DNA of 33,370 nucleotides from Peptostreptococcaceae bacterium (GCA_030528605.1 JAUMYO010000014.1:1-33370); one strand, 5' to 3'; positions 1 to 8,743 are shown, numbered from the stretch's first letter. The notes: a model not told the origin generated them from the letters alone. Translations and numbers: made by a program.

Positions 1-43
1 TGTTTACATGTGGTTTGGTTCTTTCAAATTTAGCCTTAGCCAT
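1..43 (-). CDS. tuf: Elongation factor Tu, N-terminal 14 codons (partial)
   Basis: Only the start of this gene is in the window. The minus strand reads MAKAKFERTKPHVN, the usual EF-Tu N-terminus, from an ATG at 43 preceded by a strong GGAGG site. EF-Tu is the GTPase that delivers aminoacyl-tRNA to the ribosomal A site in the cytoplasm. It follows fusA by 34 bases, completing the classical order rpsL-rpsG-fusA-tuf. The spacer contains a short CCCTT-TG-AAGGG inverted repeat (64-75) that lacks a U-tract, so it is not an obvious terminator and co-transcription with fusA is likely. The rest of the gene runs off the left edge. Confidence 0.93.
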   Translation of the reverse strand, partial: MAKAKFERTKPHVN

Positions 44-77
44 TTTATTTCCTCCGTTTTCATCCCTTCAAAGGGTT

Positions 78-2153
78 TTATTTTCCTTCTTCCATAATCT
101 TTTTAGCGATCGATGCAGGTACTTCTTCATAATGGTCGAAAATCATCGTATAGGTCGCTCTACCTTGTGTTGCGGAACGTAGGTCTGTCGAGTAGCCGAA
201 CATTTCGGAAAGCGGTACCATCGCGTGGATCGCTTGCGCTCCGCCGACTCTTGCTTCCATTCCTTCGATCCTTCCGCGGCGAGAGTTGATATCTCCCATT
301 ACGTCTCCCATGTAATCTTCCGGAGTAACGACTTCCACTTTGAAGATCGGCTCCAAAATTACAGGATTTGCTTTTTTCATACCGTCTTTGAACGCCATGG
401 ATGCAGCAACTTTGAACGCCATCTCGGATGAGTCGACTTCATGGTAAGAACCGTCGTACAACTCAACTTTTACGTCTACTACCGGATAGCCTGCAAGAAC
501 TCCGGCATCCATTGCCCCTTGAATACCCTGATCGACCGGTCCGATGTACTCTTTCGGTATCGCTCCTCCGACAACCGCGTTGACGAATTCGTATCCTGTA
601 CCCGGCTCTTGTGGGAACATACGGATCTTGACATGTCCGTATTGTCCTCTACCACCCGATTGTTTAGCATATTTGTGCTCGATATCCACAGAGTTTTTGA
701 TGGTTTCTCTGTAAGCGACCTGAGGTGCTCCTACATTTGCCTCCACCTTGAACTCTCTGAGTAGTCGGTCTACGATGATCTCAAGATGAAGCTCTCCCAT
801 ACCGGAGATAATGGTTTGTCCTGTTTCTTCGTCTGTTCTTACACGGAAAGTAGGGTCTTCTTCAGAAAGCTTTTGAAGTGCAGTTCCCATTTTTTCCTGT
901 GCAGCCTTTGTTTTAGGCTCGATAGCGACCGAGATGACCGGCTCAGGGAATTCCATCGATTCCAAAATGATCGGTTTTGCAGGATCACATAGCGTATCTC
1001 CTGTCGTTGTATCTTTTAGACCTACTGCAGCCGCAATATCTCCCGCATATACCATGGAGATCTCTTCTCTGGTATTTGCGTGCATTTGCAAAATACGTCC
1101 GATTCTTTCTTTTTTGTTTTTTGTGGAGTTCAAGACATACGATCCGGAATTCAAAATTCCTGAATACACTCGGAAGAACGCAAGTTTTCCGACAAACGGA
1201 TCCGCCATGATCTTAAACGCAAGAGCGGAGAACGGCTCGTTATCATCGGAATGTCTTTCCTCTTCGGTTTCTCCGTCCAAAAGAACACCTTTGATCGACG
1301 GTACATCCAATGGAGACGGCATATACTCAAGTACTCCGTCCAACAATAGAGGTACTCCTTTGTTTCTGTAAGCAGATCCACAGAATACCGGGTTGATCGC
1401 CGCATCGATAACACCTTTTCTCAAAGCTGCTTTCAGTTCAGCGATGGAGATCTCTTCTCCTTCAAGAAACTTCATTGTAAGTTCCTCATCCAGTTCCGCG
1501 ATCGCTTCTACAAGGATCTCTCTTTTTTCTTCCGCAAGAGCCTGTAGATCCGCCGGGATCTCTCGTGTCTCCATTTCACGACCGAGTGCATCCGTCACAT
1601 AATATGCTTTCATTTCAAACAGATCGATGATCCCTTCAAAAGTATCTTCTGCTCCGATCGGAAGCTGAACAGCTACCGCATTGGCTCCCAAACGGTCTTT
1701 CATTTGCTCAACAACTCTCAAAAAGTCTGCACCGGTAATGTCCATTTTGTTTACAAAGGCGATTCTCGGTACACGATAGTTGTCCGCTTGTCTCCACACG
1801 TTTTCAGACTGCGGCTCGACACCGCCTTTGGCACAAAATACCGCTACCGCTCCGTCAAGTACTCGAAGAGAACGCTCCACTTCTACCGTAAAGTCCACGT
1901 GACCCGGTGTGTCGATGATGTTAACTTTTGTATCTTTCCACTGTGCTGTCGTTGCAGCGGATGTGATCGTGATCCCTCTTTCCTTTTCCTGCTCCATCCA
2001 GTCCATCTGAGCTGAACCTTCATGAGTTTCACCCAATTTGTGGGTCTTTCCTGTATAAAAAAGAATCCTCTCCGTCGTTGTTGTTTTGCCCGCGTCGATG
2101 TGGGCCATGATTCCTATATTCCTAGTCTTTGCTAAAGGAAATTGTCTTGACAC
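78..2153 (-). CDS. fusA: Translation elongation factor G
   Basis: This 691-residue protein is a full-length EF-G, the ribosomal translocase GTPase and the target of fusidic acid. The G domain is intact: the P-loop [10 protein letters not shown] lies near residues 17-26, followed by DTPGHVDFT and NKMD. The later domains II-V are present, with typical blocks such as [10 protein letters not shown] and [10 protein letters not shown]. The start codon is GTG at 2153, supported by the AAAGGAG site just upstream. It lies 29 bases after rpsG and 34 bases before tuf, as expected for the third gene of the str operon. Nothing in the sequence suggests truncation or duplication of function (compare the tetracycline-protection paralogues, which are more divergent). 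Confidence 0.98.
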   Translation of the reverse strand: MSRQFPLAKTRNIGIMAHIDAGKTTTTERILFYTGKTHKLGETHEGSAQMDWMEQEKERGITITSAATTAQWKDTKVNIIDTPGHVDFTVEVERSLRVLDGAVAVFCAKGGVEPQSENVWRQADNYRVPRIAFVNKMDITGADFLRVVEQMKDRLGANAVAVQLPIGAEDTFEGIIDLFEMKAYYVTDALGREMETREIPADLQALAEEKREILVEAIAELDEELTMKFLEGEEISIAELKAALRKGVIDAAINPVFCGSAYRNKGVPLLLDGVLEYMPSPLDVPSIKGVLLDGETEEERHSDDNEPFSALAFKIMADPFVGKLAFFRVYSGILNSGSYVLNSTKNKKERIGRILQMHANTREEISMVYAGDIAAAVGLKDTTTGDTLCDPAKPIILESMEFPEPVISVAIEPKTKAAQEKMGTALQKLSEEDPTFRVRTDEETGQTIISGMGELHLEIIVDRLLREFKVEANVGAPQVAYRETIKNSVDIEHKYAKQSGGRGQYGHVKIRMFPQEPGTGYEFVNAVVGGAIPKEYIGPVDQGIQGAMDAGVLAGYPVVDVKVELYDGSYHEVDSSEMAFKVAASMAFKDGMKKANPVILEPIFKVEVVTPEDYMGDVMGDINSRRGRIEGMEARVGGAQAIHAMVPLSEMFGYSTDLRSATQGRATYTMIFDHYEEVPASIAKKIMEEGK

Positions 2154-2182
2154 TGTGTACTCCTTTCGGCTTTTAGTTTAAA

Positions 2183-2653
2183 TTAGAAACGATAATGTGC
2201 AAACGCTCTGTTTGCTTCAGCCATCTTGTGAGTATCTTCTTTCTTCTTGAATGTTGCACCGGTTTGGTTCGCTGCATCCATGATCTCTCTCGCAAGTTTT
2301 TGTGTGATACCTTTCTCATTTCTGAGTCTGGAATATCTCACAAGCCATCTCAATCCCAGTGTTTCACGTCTTTCCGGTCTCACTTCTACCGGAACCTGAT
2401 AGTTCGCACCACCCACACGACGTGCTTTTACTTCAAGCACAGGCATGATGTTCGCCATCGCTCTTTCAAACACTTCCAACGGATCTTCATTCGTTTTTGC
2501 TTTGATCTCTTCAAATGCTCCGTACACGATCCCTTGTGCAATACCTCTTTTTCCATCCAGCATGATCTTGTTGATCAGCTTTGTAACAACCTTGCTGCCG
2601 TAGATCGGATCGGCAAGGACTTCTCTCTTTGGAATACTACCTTTTCTTGGCAC
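2183..2653 (-). CDS. rpsG: 30S ribosomal protein S7
   Basis: This 156-residue protein matches S7 over its full usual length, starting [10 protein letters not shown] and ending RAFAHYRF. S7 binds 16S rRNA and nucleates assembly of the head of the small subunit. In well-studied bacteria it is also the autogenous translational repressor of the str operon. The start is GTG at 2653, with GGAGGG about 8 bases upstream. The 103-base spacer after rpsL contains a hairpin (2697-2716) that could serve such feedback (inference). Conserved blocks such as [16 protein letters not shown] are present. Confidence 0.98.
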   Translation of the reverse strand: MPRKGSIPKREVLADPIYGSKVVTKLINKIMLDGKRGIAQGIVYGAFEEIKAKTNEDPLEVFERAMANIMPVLEVKARRVGGANYQVPVEVRPERRETLGLRWLVRYSRLRNEKGITQKLAREIMDAANQTGATFKKKEDTHKMAEANRAFAHYRF

Positions 2654-2696
2654 TTTGCTTCCCTCCTTAATGATTAATGGTTAAATCATCGGTACT

Positions 2697-2716
2697 CGAC
2701 AAAAACTGCTTTGTCG
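2697..2716 (-). promoter_or_regulatory. Hairpin in the rpsL-rpsG spacer, possible S7 feedback site
   Basis: The minus-strand transcript contains CGACAAA, a six-base loop, then TTTGTCG: a 7-bp stem with no U-tract, 44-63 bases upstream of the rpsG GTG. Because it lacks a U-run it is unlikely to be a terminator. In E. coli, S7 binds the S12-S7 intercistronic RNA, so a similar role is conceivable here, but nothing in the sequence proves S7 binding. Confidence 0.35.
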
Positions 2717-2756
2717 GGGCGCCTACATTTATATATAAAACGCACCGTACAATACA

Positions 2757-3179
2757 TTACTTCTTAGCAGCTTTTGGCAGTTTTGCACCGTATTTCGATC
2801 TTGCTTGTCTTCTCTTCTCAACACCTGATGTATCAAGAGATCCTCTGACGATGTGGTATCTTACCCCCGGCAAGTCCTTTACTCTACCACCTCTGATCAG
2901 TACAACAGAGTGCTCCTGAAGATTGTGACCTTCGCCCGGAATATAGGCGGAAACCTCGATCTGGTTTGAAAGTCGAACTCTGGCGATCTTTCTAAGCGCC
3001 GAGTTTGGCTTCTTCGGAGTTACCGTCTTAACTGAAGTACATACTCCTCTCTTTTGCGGAGAGCTGTTGTCTGTACTCTTTCTCTTAAGAGCATTAAAAC
3101 CCTTCTGTAGAGCCGGAGCTGTCGATTGATATTCTACCTGCTCTCTGCCCTTTCGCACTAACTGGTTGATTGTTGGCAT
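2757..3179 (-). CDS. rpsL: 30S ribosomal protein S12
   Basis: This 140-residue S12 sits at the decoding centre of the small subunit. Key segments [19 protein letters not shown] (about 54-64) and [12 protein letters not shown] are intact. The lysines that mutate to give streptomycin resistance in other bacteria (E. coli K43 and K88 equivalents) are wild type. The protein carries the longer N-terminal region with roughly 13 extra residues (about 26-40) before PQKRG, seen in Bacilli and some clostridial relatives but absent from E. coli S12. The ATG at 3179 follows a very strong AAGGAGGTG site. It is the first gene of the str operon, with its own promoter about 110 bases upstream. Confidence 0.98.
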   Translation of the reverse strand: MPTINQLVRKGREQVEYQSTAPALQKGFNALKRKSTDNSSPQKRGVCTSVKTVTPKKPNSALRKIARVRLSNQIEVSAYIPGEGHNLQEHSVVLIRGGRVKDLPGVRYHIVRGSLDTSGVEKRRQARSKYGAKLPKAAKK

Positions 3180-3285
3180 TTGTGCACCTCCTTCTTCTTA
3201 ATATTTTGTTTACACGCCAACTGCTAATGTATCGAACCGGCTAAAAATAGTCGACTCTTACCCGTGTGAACACACACACTAAAAT

Positions 3286-3314
3286 AGTTTATCACTTTTG
3301 CGTGTGTTTGTCTA
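3286..3314 (-). promoter_or_regulatory. Sigma-A promoter of the str operon
   Basis: On the minus strand, TAGACA (-35, 3309-3314, 5 of 6 matches to TTGACA) and TAAACT (-10, 3286-3291, 4 of 6) are separated by exactly 17 bases. The predicted start near 3279 gives a leader of about 100 bases before rpsL. That leader begins with a small GTGTG-CACAC inverted repeat. No rpoB/rpoC lies upstream, so this promoter would drive rpsL-rpsG-fusA-tuf independently. Confidence 0.6.
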
Positions 3315-3450
3315 TACTAAATTTTGAATACGGCGATCGGATCCTGCACGGAGATCCCGGATCCCGGTTCTTATTTTAGAAATCATGCGACCGTTTTGAG
3401 ATCTCTTGAAACATATTCTGCCGTAATGATGGAACAGTAGCCGATCTATG

Positions 3451-4584
3451 CTATCGATCTGTTTTTTTTGCAAACTCTTCTTTGATATACTCTACGATGC
3501 GTCTTGATGCTCTTCCGTCTCCATATGGATTATTTGCTTGCGCCATTTTTCGGTATGATCCCTCATCATCCAACAGCATCTTGATCTTTTGATATAGGCA
3601 CTCTTTGTCAGTTCCTCCGATCATTACAGTACCCGCATCAACAGCCTCCGGTCTTTCGGTCTCTTCTCTTAGAACGATAACAGGTTTTCCTAACCCCGGG
3701 GCTTCTTCTTGGATACCGCCTGAGTCCGTCAATATCAAATATGATGACCCCATAAGTTTCGCAAACGGCTCATATTCAAGCGGTTCAATGAGCGTAACAT
3801 TATGTTGTCCATCAAATATATCATATGCGATCTCTCGAATTTTGGGATTCTTGTGCATCGGAAAAACCACTCGATACGATGGGTATTCCTGTGCGATCTG
3901 ACGCACTGCTCCAAAAATTTCTTGCATCGGTCTTCCCCAATTTTCTCTTCGATGACAGGTCAGCAATATCACTCGCTCTTTATGAAAGTCTATGTTTTTT
4001 AATGCCTCATCTTCAAAATCATATTCCTTTTTTATAACATGGTACAGCGCATCAATAACCGTATTTCCGGTGACGATGATATGATCGTCTGCAACATTCT
4101 CTATAAGAAGGTTTTTCCGATTTTGTTCCGTAGGAGAAAAATGATAGGTACTCAGCCTTCCGGTCAATTGGCGGTTCATCTCTTCCGGATAGGGAGAATA
4201 GATATTCCAAGTTCGAAGTCCGGCTTCTACATGTCCTACAGGCACTTGATGGTAAAACGCCGCCAGCGCCGCTGCAAAAGTAGTGGTCGTATCTCCATGG
4301 ACCAAAAGCAGATCCGGACGATATTCATCCAAAACCTCTCCAACCCCTTGCAAAACTCGAGTTGTAATATCTGTAACAGTTTGTCCATGCTTCATCAGAT
4401 CCAGATCGTAATCCGGTTCGATCTCAAAAATATTCAAGACCTGATCCAACATTTCACGATGCTGAGCCGTGATCAACACTTTACTTTCGATCTCAGAATG
4501 GTTTTCAAATTCTAAAACGAGCGGAGCCATTTTAATGGCCTCCGGTCTGGTTCCAAAAACGCTCAATACCTTTATTTTTTTCAT
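3451..4584 (-). CDS. wecB: UDP-N-acetylglucosamine 2-epimerase (non-hydrolysing)
   Basis: This 377-residue cytoplasmic enzyme interconverts UDP-GlcNAc and UDP-ManNAc, the precursor for teichoic-acid linkage units and other surface polysaccharides. It has the usual length and landmarks: FGTRPEAIKMAPLV at the N-terminus, VEAGLRT, CHRRENWG, and the C-terminal TDSGGIQEEAP with VLREETERPEA. The ATG at 4584 follows GGGGG. It lies 139 bases after tagO, whose product starts the same lipid-linked pathway, and the pair is a common clostridial arrangement (also called mnaA in Bacillus). A 22-bp palindrome lies between the two genes. No convincing terminator was seen between its stop and the str promoter. 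Confidence 0.95.
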   Translation of the reverse strand: MKKIKVLSVFGTRPEAIKMAPLVLEFENHSEIESKVLITAQHREMLDQVLNIFEIEPDYDLDLMKHGQTVTDITTRVLQGVGEVLDEYRPDLLLVHGDTTTTFAAALAAFYHQVPVGHVEAGLRTWNIYSPYPEEMNRQLTGRLSTYHFSPTEQNRKNLLIENVADDHIIVTGNTVIDALYHVIKKEYDFEDEALKNIDFHKERVILLTCHRRENWGRPMQEIFGAVRQIAQEYPSYRVVFPMHKNPKIREIAYDIFDGQHNVTLIEPLEYEPFAKLMGSSYLILTDSGGIQEEAPGLGKPVIVLREETERPEAVDAGTVMIGGTDKECLYQKIKMLLDDEGSYRKMAQANNPYGDGRASRRIVEYIKEEFAKKTDR

Positions 4585-4638
4585 TAAGATCCCCCTGCTA
4601 AACCTGTTATTTAAGTAAAAATGATATGATCACGGCTC

Positions 4639-4660
4639 TTCGATCAAAGCTTTGATCGAA
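4639..4660. repeat. 22-bp perfect palindrome upstream of wecB
   Basis: The sequence TTCGATCAAAG followed directly by its reverse complement CTTTGATCGAA forms an uninterrupted 22-bp palindrome with AAGCTT at its centre. It lies 55-76 bases upstream of the wecB ATG and 64 bases past the tagO stop. Neither strand has a U-tract after it, so it is not a normal intrinsic terminator. It has the dimensions of a homodimeric repressor operator. Which protein would bind is unknown. Confidence 0.5.
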
Positions 4661-4723
4661 AGTAGAAAAACAACAAAACTATATTTTTCAAAAAAGATTT
4701 TTCTAACTAAGAAAATGGCAGGG

Positions 4724-5809
4724 TCAATTTTTTTTATCGAGATCTTCCTCTTGTCCGTCCATTTCATGCTTGCTTTCATTTATTTCTTGCTTCACTTCTT
4801 CCAAAATACGTAGTTTTTTTACCCCGAATAATACGATCATAAGGTCAGCAAATATCACCATGATCCCTGTAATAAAGTCTGATTTTTGAAGATATAGCGA
4901 GCTTGCACCCAAGAAGGCGGCAATTCCATAGAGGTAGATCACTGTCTTTTTTTGACTCAGCCCTTTAGATAACAACCTATGATGCAAATGTCCTCGATCC
5001 GCCTCCATGATCGGCTTGCCTGCCAAAAACCTTCGGATAATGGCAAAGGTCGTATCCAAGATCGGGATCGCCAACGCAAAGATCGGGATGATAACGGCAA
5101 GAACGGTTGCCCCCTTGATCGTTCCTAAAATAGAGGTGACCGAAAGCACAAATCCTAAAAACAAAGAGCCCGTGTCTCCCATAAAAATTTTTGCAGGATT
5201 AAAATTATGCGGCAAAAATCCGACTGCTCCGCCCACAACGCCCATCAACAAGGTCGCAGTGACATATTGTCCTGAAGTGAAAGCTACGATCCCTAACGTC
5301 AATGCTGCAATTATCGAGATACCCGCTGCCAAGCCATCCAATCCATCGATCAGATTGACCGTATTGGTGATCCCGACGATCCAAAACACCGTGATAGGGA
5401 TACTTAACAACCTGAGAACGATCAAAATATCATTTTCAAAAGGATTGGTGAAAAAATCGATCCGGATCCCTGCCCAAGTGATGATGAGAGCGCAGAAAAT
5501 TTGTATAAAAAGCTTCGTCTTTGCTTTTAAAGGACTGATATCATCAATGATCCCCATATTCACCATGATCCCGGCGGACAATAAAATCGCCAAAACCTTA
5601 GGATCTGGCGAAAGCAAAAAAATAGACGGGATCAAAAAACCGATAAAAATACCCAAGCCGCCCAAACGAGGGATCGGTTTACTATGTACTCTCCTTGCAT
5701 CTTTCGGTACATCGATCGCCCCGATCTTGTTTGCCAATTTAATAATAAAAGGTGTGATCAAGTAACTGATGAAGCAACTTATCACAAAAGCTAAAAAAAC
5801 CTTTAACAT
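4724..5809 (-). CDS. tagO: Undecaprenyl-phosphate GlcNAc-1-phosphate transferase (TagO/WecA type)
   Basis: This 361-residue polytopic membrane protein belongs to the MraY/WecA family. It transfers GlcNAc-1-phosphate to undecaprenyl phosphate, starting teichoic acid or polysaccharide linkage units at the inner membrane face. Family marks are visible: VDVPKDARRVHSKPIPRLGGLG near the start (in part), DDISPLKAKTK, NLIDGLDGLAAG, FNPAKIFMGDTGS, and the RGHLHHRLL loop that distinguishes WecA/TagO from MraY. About ten hydrophobic segments are present. The ATG at 5809 follows GAGG. The hydrophilic charged tail of about 30 residues is an unremarkable extension. It is 45 bases after the dCMP deaminase and upstream of wecB, so the two wall-polymer genes work together. 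Confidence 0.93.
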   Translation of the reverse strand: MLKVFLAFVISCFISYLITPFIIKLANKIGAIDVPKDARRVHSKPIPRLGGLGIFIGFLIPSIFLLSPDPKVLAILLSAGIMVNMGIIDDISPLKAKTKLFIQIFCALIITWAGIRIDFFTNPFENDILIVLRLLSIPITVFWIVGITNTVNLIDGLDGLAAGISIIAALTLGIVAFTSGQYVTATLLMGVVGGAVGFLPHNFNPAKIFMGDTGSLFLGFVLSVTSILGTIKGATVLAVIIPIFALAIPILDTTFAIIRRFLAGKPIMEADRGHLHHRLLSKGLSQKKTVIYLYGIAAFLGASSLYLQKSDFITGIMVIFADLMIVLFGVKKLRILEEVKQEINESKHEMDGQEEDLDKKN

Positions 5810-5854
5810 ATCTACCTCGTATAATAAATTTAGTAGTTCTTTCTATCCCTCTTT

Positions 5855-6349
5855 CTAGTAGCCCACGCCAATATCTTCGATCAAAGAGTCATCATTCCTG
5901 ATCCATTCTTCGACTTCGATGATCCGATAATGATCTATGTCATCACGAATATAAACTCTGCGGATCCCCGCATTGATTATCAATCGTTTACAGATGGAAC
6001 AGGAATTTGCTTTTTTTACGATCTCTCCATCCGAAAAATTAACACCGACAATATAAAGATCTGCTCCGATCATATCTCGCCTTGATGCTGAAATTATTGC
6101 ATTCATTTCTGCGTGTACGGAACGACATTTTTCATACATCTGCCCGCGCGGTACCGACATCTTTTCTCGAAAGCAAAAATTCAGATCGGTACAATTCGCT
6201 CGACCTCGTGGAGCCCCTGTATATCCTGTCGATATGATCTCATCGTTTTTTACGATGATACATCCATAATTTCGACGCAAACAAGTGCCCCTCTCCGTGA
6301 TCGTTTGGGCAATATCTAAATAGTAATTGATCTTGTCTCTTCTTTTCAT
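5855..6349 (-). CDS. Deoxycytidylate (dCMP) deaminase
   Basis: This 164-residue zinc enzyme converts dCMP to dUMP, supplying thymidylate synthesis in the cytoplasm. The zinc and catalytic residues are present: HAEMNAI (His79, Glu81) and SCSICKR (Cys117, Cys120), with the GYTGAPRG substrate loop at about 42-49. The length is normal for the ComEB/dCMP deaminase family. The ATG at 6349 follows GAGG and is only 2 bases from the stop of the upstream RelA/SpoT-like gene, so the two are translationally linked. Position before tagO and wecB matches the common clostridial cluster. A late-competence role (ComEB name in Bacillus) is not implied. A general cytidine deaminase is less likely because of length and the GYTGAPRG motif. 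Confidence 0.92.
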   Translation of the reverse strand: MKRRDKINYYLDIAQTITERGTCLRRNYGCIIVKNDEIISTGYTGAPRGRANCTDLNFCFREKMSVPRGQMYEKCRSVHAEMNAIISASRRDMIGADLYIVGVNFSDGEIVKKANSCSICKRLIINAGIRRVYIRDDIDHYRIIEVEEWIRNDDSLIEDIGVGY

Positions 6350-6351
6350 CC

Positions 6352-7743
6352 TTACCTCAGAATTTCAGAAATGTCCCACTCAAAACGCTCCATGTATTTT
6401 TCTTTTTGGTCTTCCCAAGCATTCATATCAGCACACTCATCAGCAATATGAGACGTGAGAGTGGAGATCAGCATGCAGATCGCTTTAAAATTTTCTTCAT
6501 AGATGATACTGATGCTCCCGTCCGCCGCAAGACCTTTAGCCACAGAGTTTATGATCTCATCTTTGATATAATAAGCATCGGACGAATCAAATTTTCTGAA
6601 CAGCGGTTCATAAAGATCTGCGTCCGAATACCTTGTCTTTATAATATACAAAAATCTTCCGAAGTCTTCAACATTGCTTCCGGGCTCTATCTCAAACAGG
6701 ATCTTAAAAAATATATTCCATTCAAAATCGACATTGATGGTGTCAAGAAGCTTCTCGCTCAAAATTTCTCCGAATCTGCTTTTCGGCTTATATTCATGCT
6801 CAAAATGTATCGGCGTTTCAAAATTGATGATCCGATCTGAAAGATAGCGAATACGCGTTATCAGCTCCAGCATCGTTTGACTCGAAAGATTTTGATAAAC
6901 GATCTCGTTTTTTACAAAGATATATTGGCTCAATATATCACAGGCTTTCTTAAAATCGATCGTAAAACCGATATTTTCCTTCATTTTGTTGATAAATATG
7001 TCATTTATCGCCTTTGCCAATATCACTTTGGAAAAATTCTCATCGACCATCTTCTCCGATCCTTTAGAGGTCGTATTGTCCGTATTGAGCTGATCATATA
7101 TCAAAGCGATCTGGTGATCCATCGCTTCCATGTTGCTGTGGATCGAAGCAAGCATCTCCTTCATAAATCCGTCAACGATCATATAACTGTTGTTTTTGTA
7201 TATGACTTCGTGTTCAATATCTGCCCAAAAAGAATGCACCAACGACTTGATCTGCAGTTCAAAATTTATTTTCTCGCCATAGGAATAGTAATGTCCGTCC
7301 ACACGGTAGATCTTAAATCCATTTTTCTGTTTTTGAGGCTGAGGCATTGACAAATTCAGATATATCGGCATATTCTCAAGGATCGGACTGTAATACCAGC
7401 CATCCACATCCTCCTTGTTGAAAAAACTTTTAAGTTTTTCCAAAATGATCTGCTCCTCATGAACAAATCTGCAAAATATCATGATCCCGATCACATCCTG
7501 AAGATTATCTAAGATCGCTTGGGCATTCTCATGCTTTTGATAGAGCTTATTGCGCAAGATCTTCTCTTTCAGACTTTTAGGCGATTTTACTCTACTGCGA
7601 ACATCGATGATCGACTGATCCAGTTCCACCATCAACCCATCAAAAAAAGACTTCAGTGTATCACAAACATTATTATAATGTGGCGTCATCTCTTCAAGCA
7701 GACAGATCGTTTCATCGATCGTTTGGAAAAAAGCCAACTTCAC
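6352..7743 (-). CDS. Divergent RelA/SpoT-domain protein with long C-terminal extension
   Basis: The N-terminal 200 or so residues of this 463-residue protein resemble small alarmone synthetases (RelQ/RelP), which make (p)ppGpp from GTP and ATP. Shared features are RVKSPKSLKEK (Arg51, Lys53), DVIGIMIF (Asp83), FELQIKS (catalytic-type Glu162 and Gln164) and SFWADIEHEV (Trp173, Glu177, His178). Several motif positions have changed: the Arg after DxxG is Met88, the GYRSxH-like guanosine loop reads NGFKIYR (141-147), and QIRT reads QIKS. The remaining 250 residues are not recognised, have no membrane segment, and look largely helical. The start is GTG at 7743, overlapping the phzF stop as GTGA and preceded by GGAGG. 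Normal synthetases of this class are 200-260 residues. Activity is therefore uncertain. Confidence 0.72.
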   Translation of the reverse strand: MKLAFFQTIDETICLLEEMTPHYNNVCDTLKSFFDGLMVELDQSIIDVRSRVKSPKSLKEKILRNKLYQKHENAQAILDNLQDVIGIMIFCRFVHEEQIILEKLKSFFNKEDVDGWYYSPILENMPIYLNLSMPQPQKQKNGFKIYRVDGHYYSYGEKINFELQIKSLVHSFWADIEHEVIYKNNSYMIVDGFMKEMLASIHSNMEAMDHQIALIYDQLNTDNTTSKGSEKMVDENFSKVILAKAINDIFINKMKENIGFTIDFKKACDILSQYIFVKNEIVYQNLSSQTMLELITRIRYLSDRIINFETPIHFEHEYKPKSRFGEILSEKLLDTINVDFEWNIFFKILFEIEPGSNVEDFGRFLYIIKTRYSDADLYEPLFRKFDSSDAYYIKDEIINSVAKGLAADGSISIIYEENFKAICMLISTLTSHIADECADMNAWEDQKEKYMERFEWDISEILR

Positions 7744-8669
7744 AGGCTTACCTCCATTTTCTTCACATTATCAGCCTTGCCGCCTACAAAAACCTTTTCT
7801 ACCCGATTTCCCCAAGCAGCCTCTTTGATGATATTAACATAGATCTTTGAAGGTCTTTCCATGATCAAGCCCTGATTAAATATCATCGATATGTTCTTCT
7901 TATCTTCATTGATGATCTTGTTCTTGATCAAAAAACACCCGAGAGCTCCACTGGAGCTGCCTGTAGCAGACTCTTCATCGATACCGACTGCCGGAGCGAA
8001 ATTACGACACTGAGCCGTAGAATTTGCTCGATCCATTGCAAAAACATGATATCCCGTTATGTCCTGCATCCTACTGATCTCGGTTATAAGGTCCATTTCG
8101 GGTTTAAGAGAGTTTAAGATCTCGATCGAGCGTACCGGTACGATCAGGTCCCGAAGTCCTGTCGAAACGATCTCCATATGATTGACAAAGAAAGGCTGTT
8201 CCTGGTCTTTAATGATCGGATGGACCCCGACATCGCCCTCTTCTATCCCTAATGATCGACAGACTTGCAAGAATCTTTTGTCTCTGGTTGTTAGTTTTTC
8301 ATTAAATTTTGGTGTTGCTTGCTCCATCGTGATCAATCCATCCGACTCGATCGTCACAGACAATACGCCTGCTTTGGTCTCTTGGCGGTACTTCCCCTCC
8401 TGAAGAACATCCAGATAGTCTAGGAGATAAAAAGTCGCGATCGTTGCATGACCACAGAGATCAACTTCTTCCGTCGGTGTAAAAAAACGTACACGAAAAT
8501 CAGCTTTGTTTGATCTCAAAACAAAGGCTGTTTCGGAAAACCCGACGATATTTGCGATCTCAAGCATTTGGCTTTCCGAAAGATGATCCGCTTCTAAAAC
8601 GACCCCCGCAGGATTGCCGCCACCGCTCTCTTCTGAAAAAGCATTTAAGGTATATACTTCTACTTTCAT
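7740..8669 (-). CDS. PhzF family isomerase
   Basis: This 309-residue protein belongs to the PhzF/diaminopimelate-epimerase-like fold family. The family is named for the phenazine isomerase, but most members have no known substrate. Visible marks are GNPAGVV (18-24), FSETAFV with the catalytic Glu46, TPTEEVDLCGHATIA (64-78) and the second-lobe ATGSSSGALG. The start is ATG at 8669, because GGAGG sits 5 bases upstream. A GTG four codons earlier overlaps that ribosome site and is rejected. It has a good promoter (8693-8721) and overlaps the RelA/SpoT-like gene by four bases. No phenazine genes are nearby, so phenazine synthesis should not be inferred. Confidence 0.92.
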   Translation of the reverse strand: MKVEVYTLNAFSEESGGGNPAGVVLEADHLSESQMLEIANIVGFSETAFVLRSNKADFRVRFFTPTEEVDLCGHATIATFYLLDYLDVLQEGKYRQETKAGVLSVTIESDGLITMEQATPKFNEKLTTRDKRFLQVCRSLGIEEGDVGVHPIIKDQEQPFFVNHMEIVSTGLRDLIVPVRSIEILNSLKPEMDLITEISRMQDITGYHVFAMDRANSTAQCRNFAPAVGIDEESATGSSSGALGCFLIKNKIINEDKKNISMIFNQGLIMERPSKIYVNIIKEAAWGNRVEKVFVGGKADNVKKMEVSL

Positions 8670-8692
8670 GATCTCCTCCACTACATAAAGCT

Positions 8693-8721
8693 ATTTTATC
8701 ATAAATCATGGTTTATATCAA
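8693..8721 (-). promoter_or_regulatory. Sigma-A promoter of phzF and downstream genes
   Basis: TTGATA (-35, 8716-8721) and TAAAAT (-10, 8693-8698) are each 5 of 6 consensus matches and are separated by 17 bases. The predicted start near 8686 leaves a very short leader before the GGAGG site of phzF. It would drive phzF, the RelA/SpoT-like gene and dCMP deaminase, and perhaps tagO and wecB. Confidence 0.7.
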
Positions 8722-8743
8722 CGAATTTACAGTGACTCTATAA

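Noticed and set aside
3180-3450. A terminator after wecB
   Set aside because: The region has several GGATCC-type short repeats and an AGATCT-centred near-palindrome, but none is a stable stem followed by a U-tract.
4639-4660. The palindrome as an intrinsic terminator of tagO
   Set aside because: Neither strand has a run of U after it, and the symmetrical sequence has no loop.
5007-5765. A 252-codon open frame on the plus strand opposite tagO
   Set aside because: It has no ribosome site, is rich in low-complexity residues typical of antisense frames, and tagO on the other strand is unambiguous.
5855-8669. The phzF, RelA/SpoT-like and dCMP deaminase genes as a phage-defence module
   Set aside because: dCMP deaminase has the housekeeping sequence and neighbours (tagO, wecB). 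No toxin, nuclease, membrane effector or other defence gene is present.
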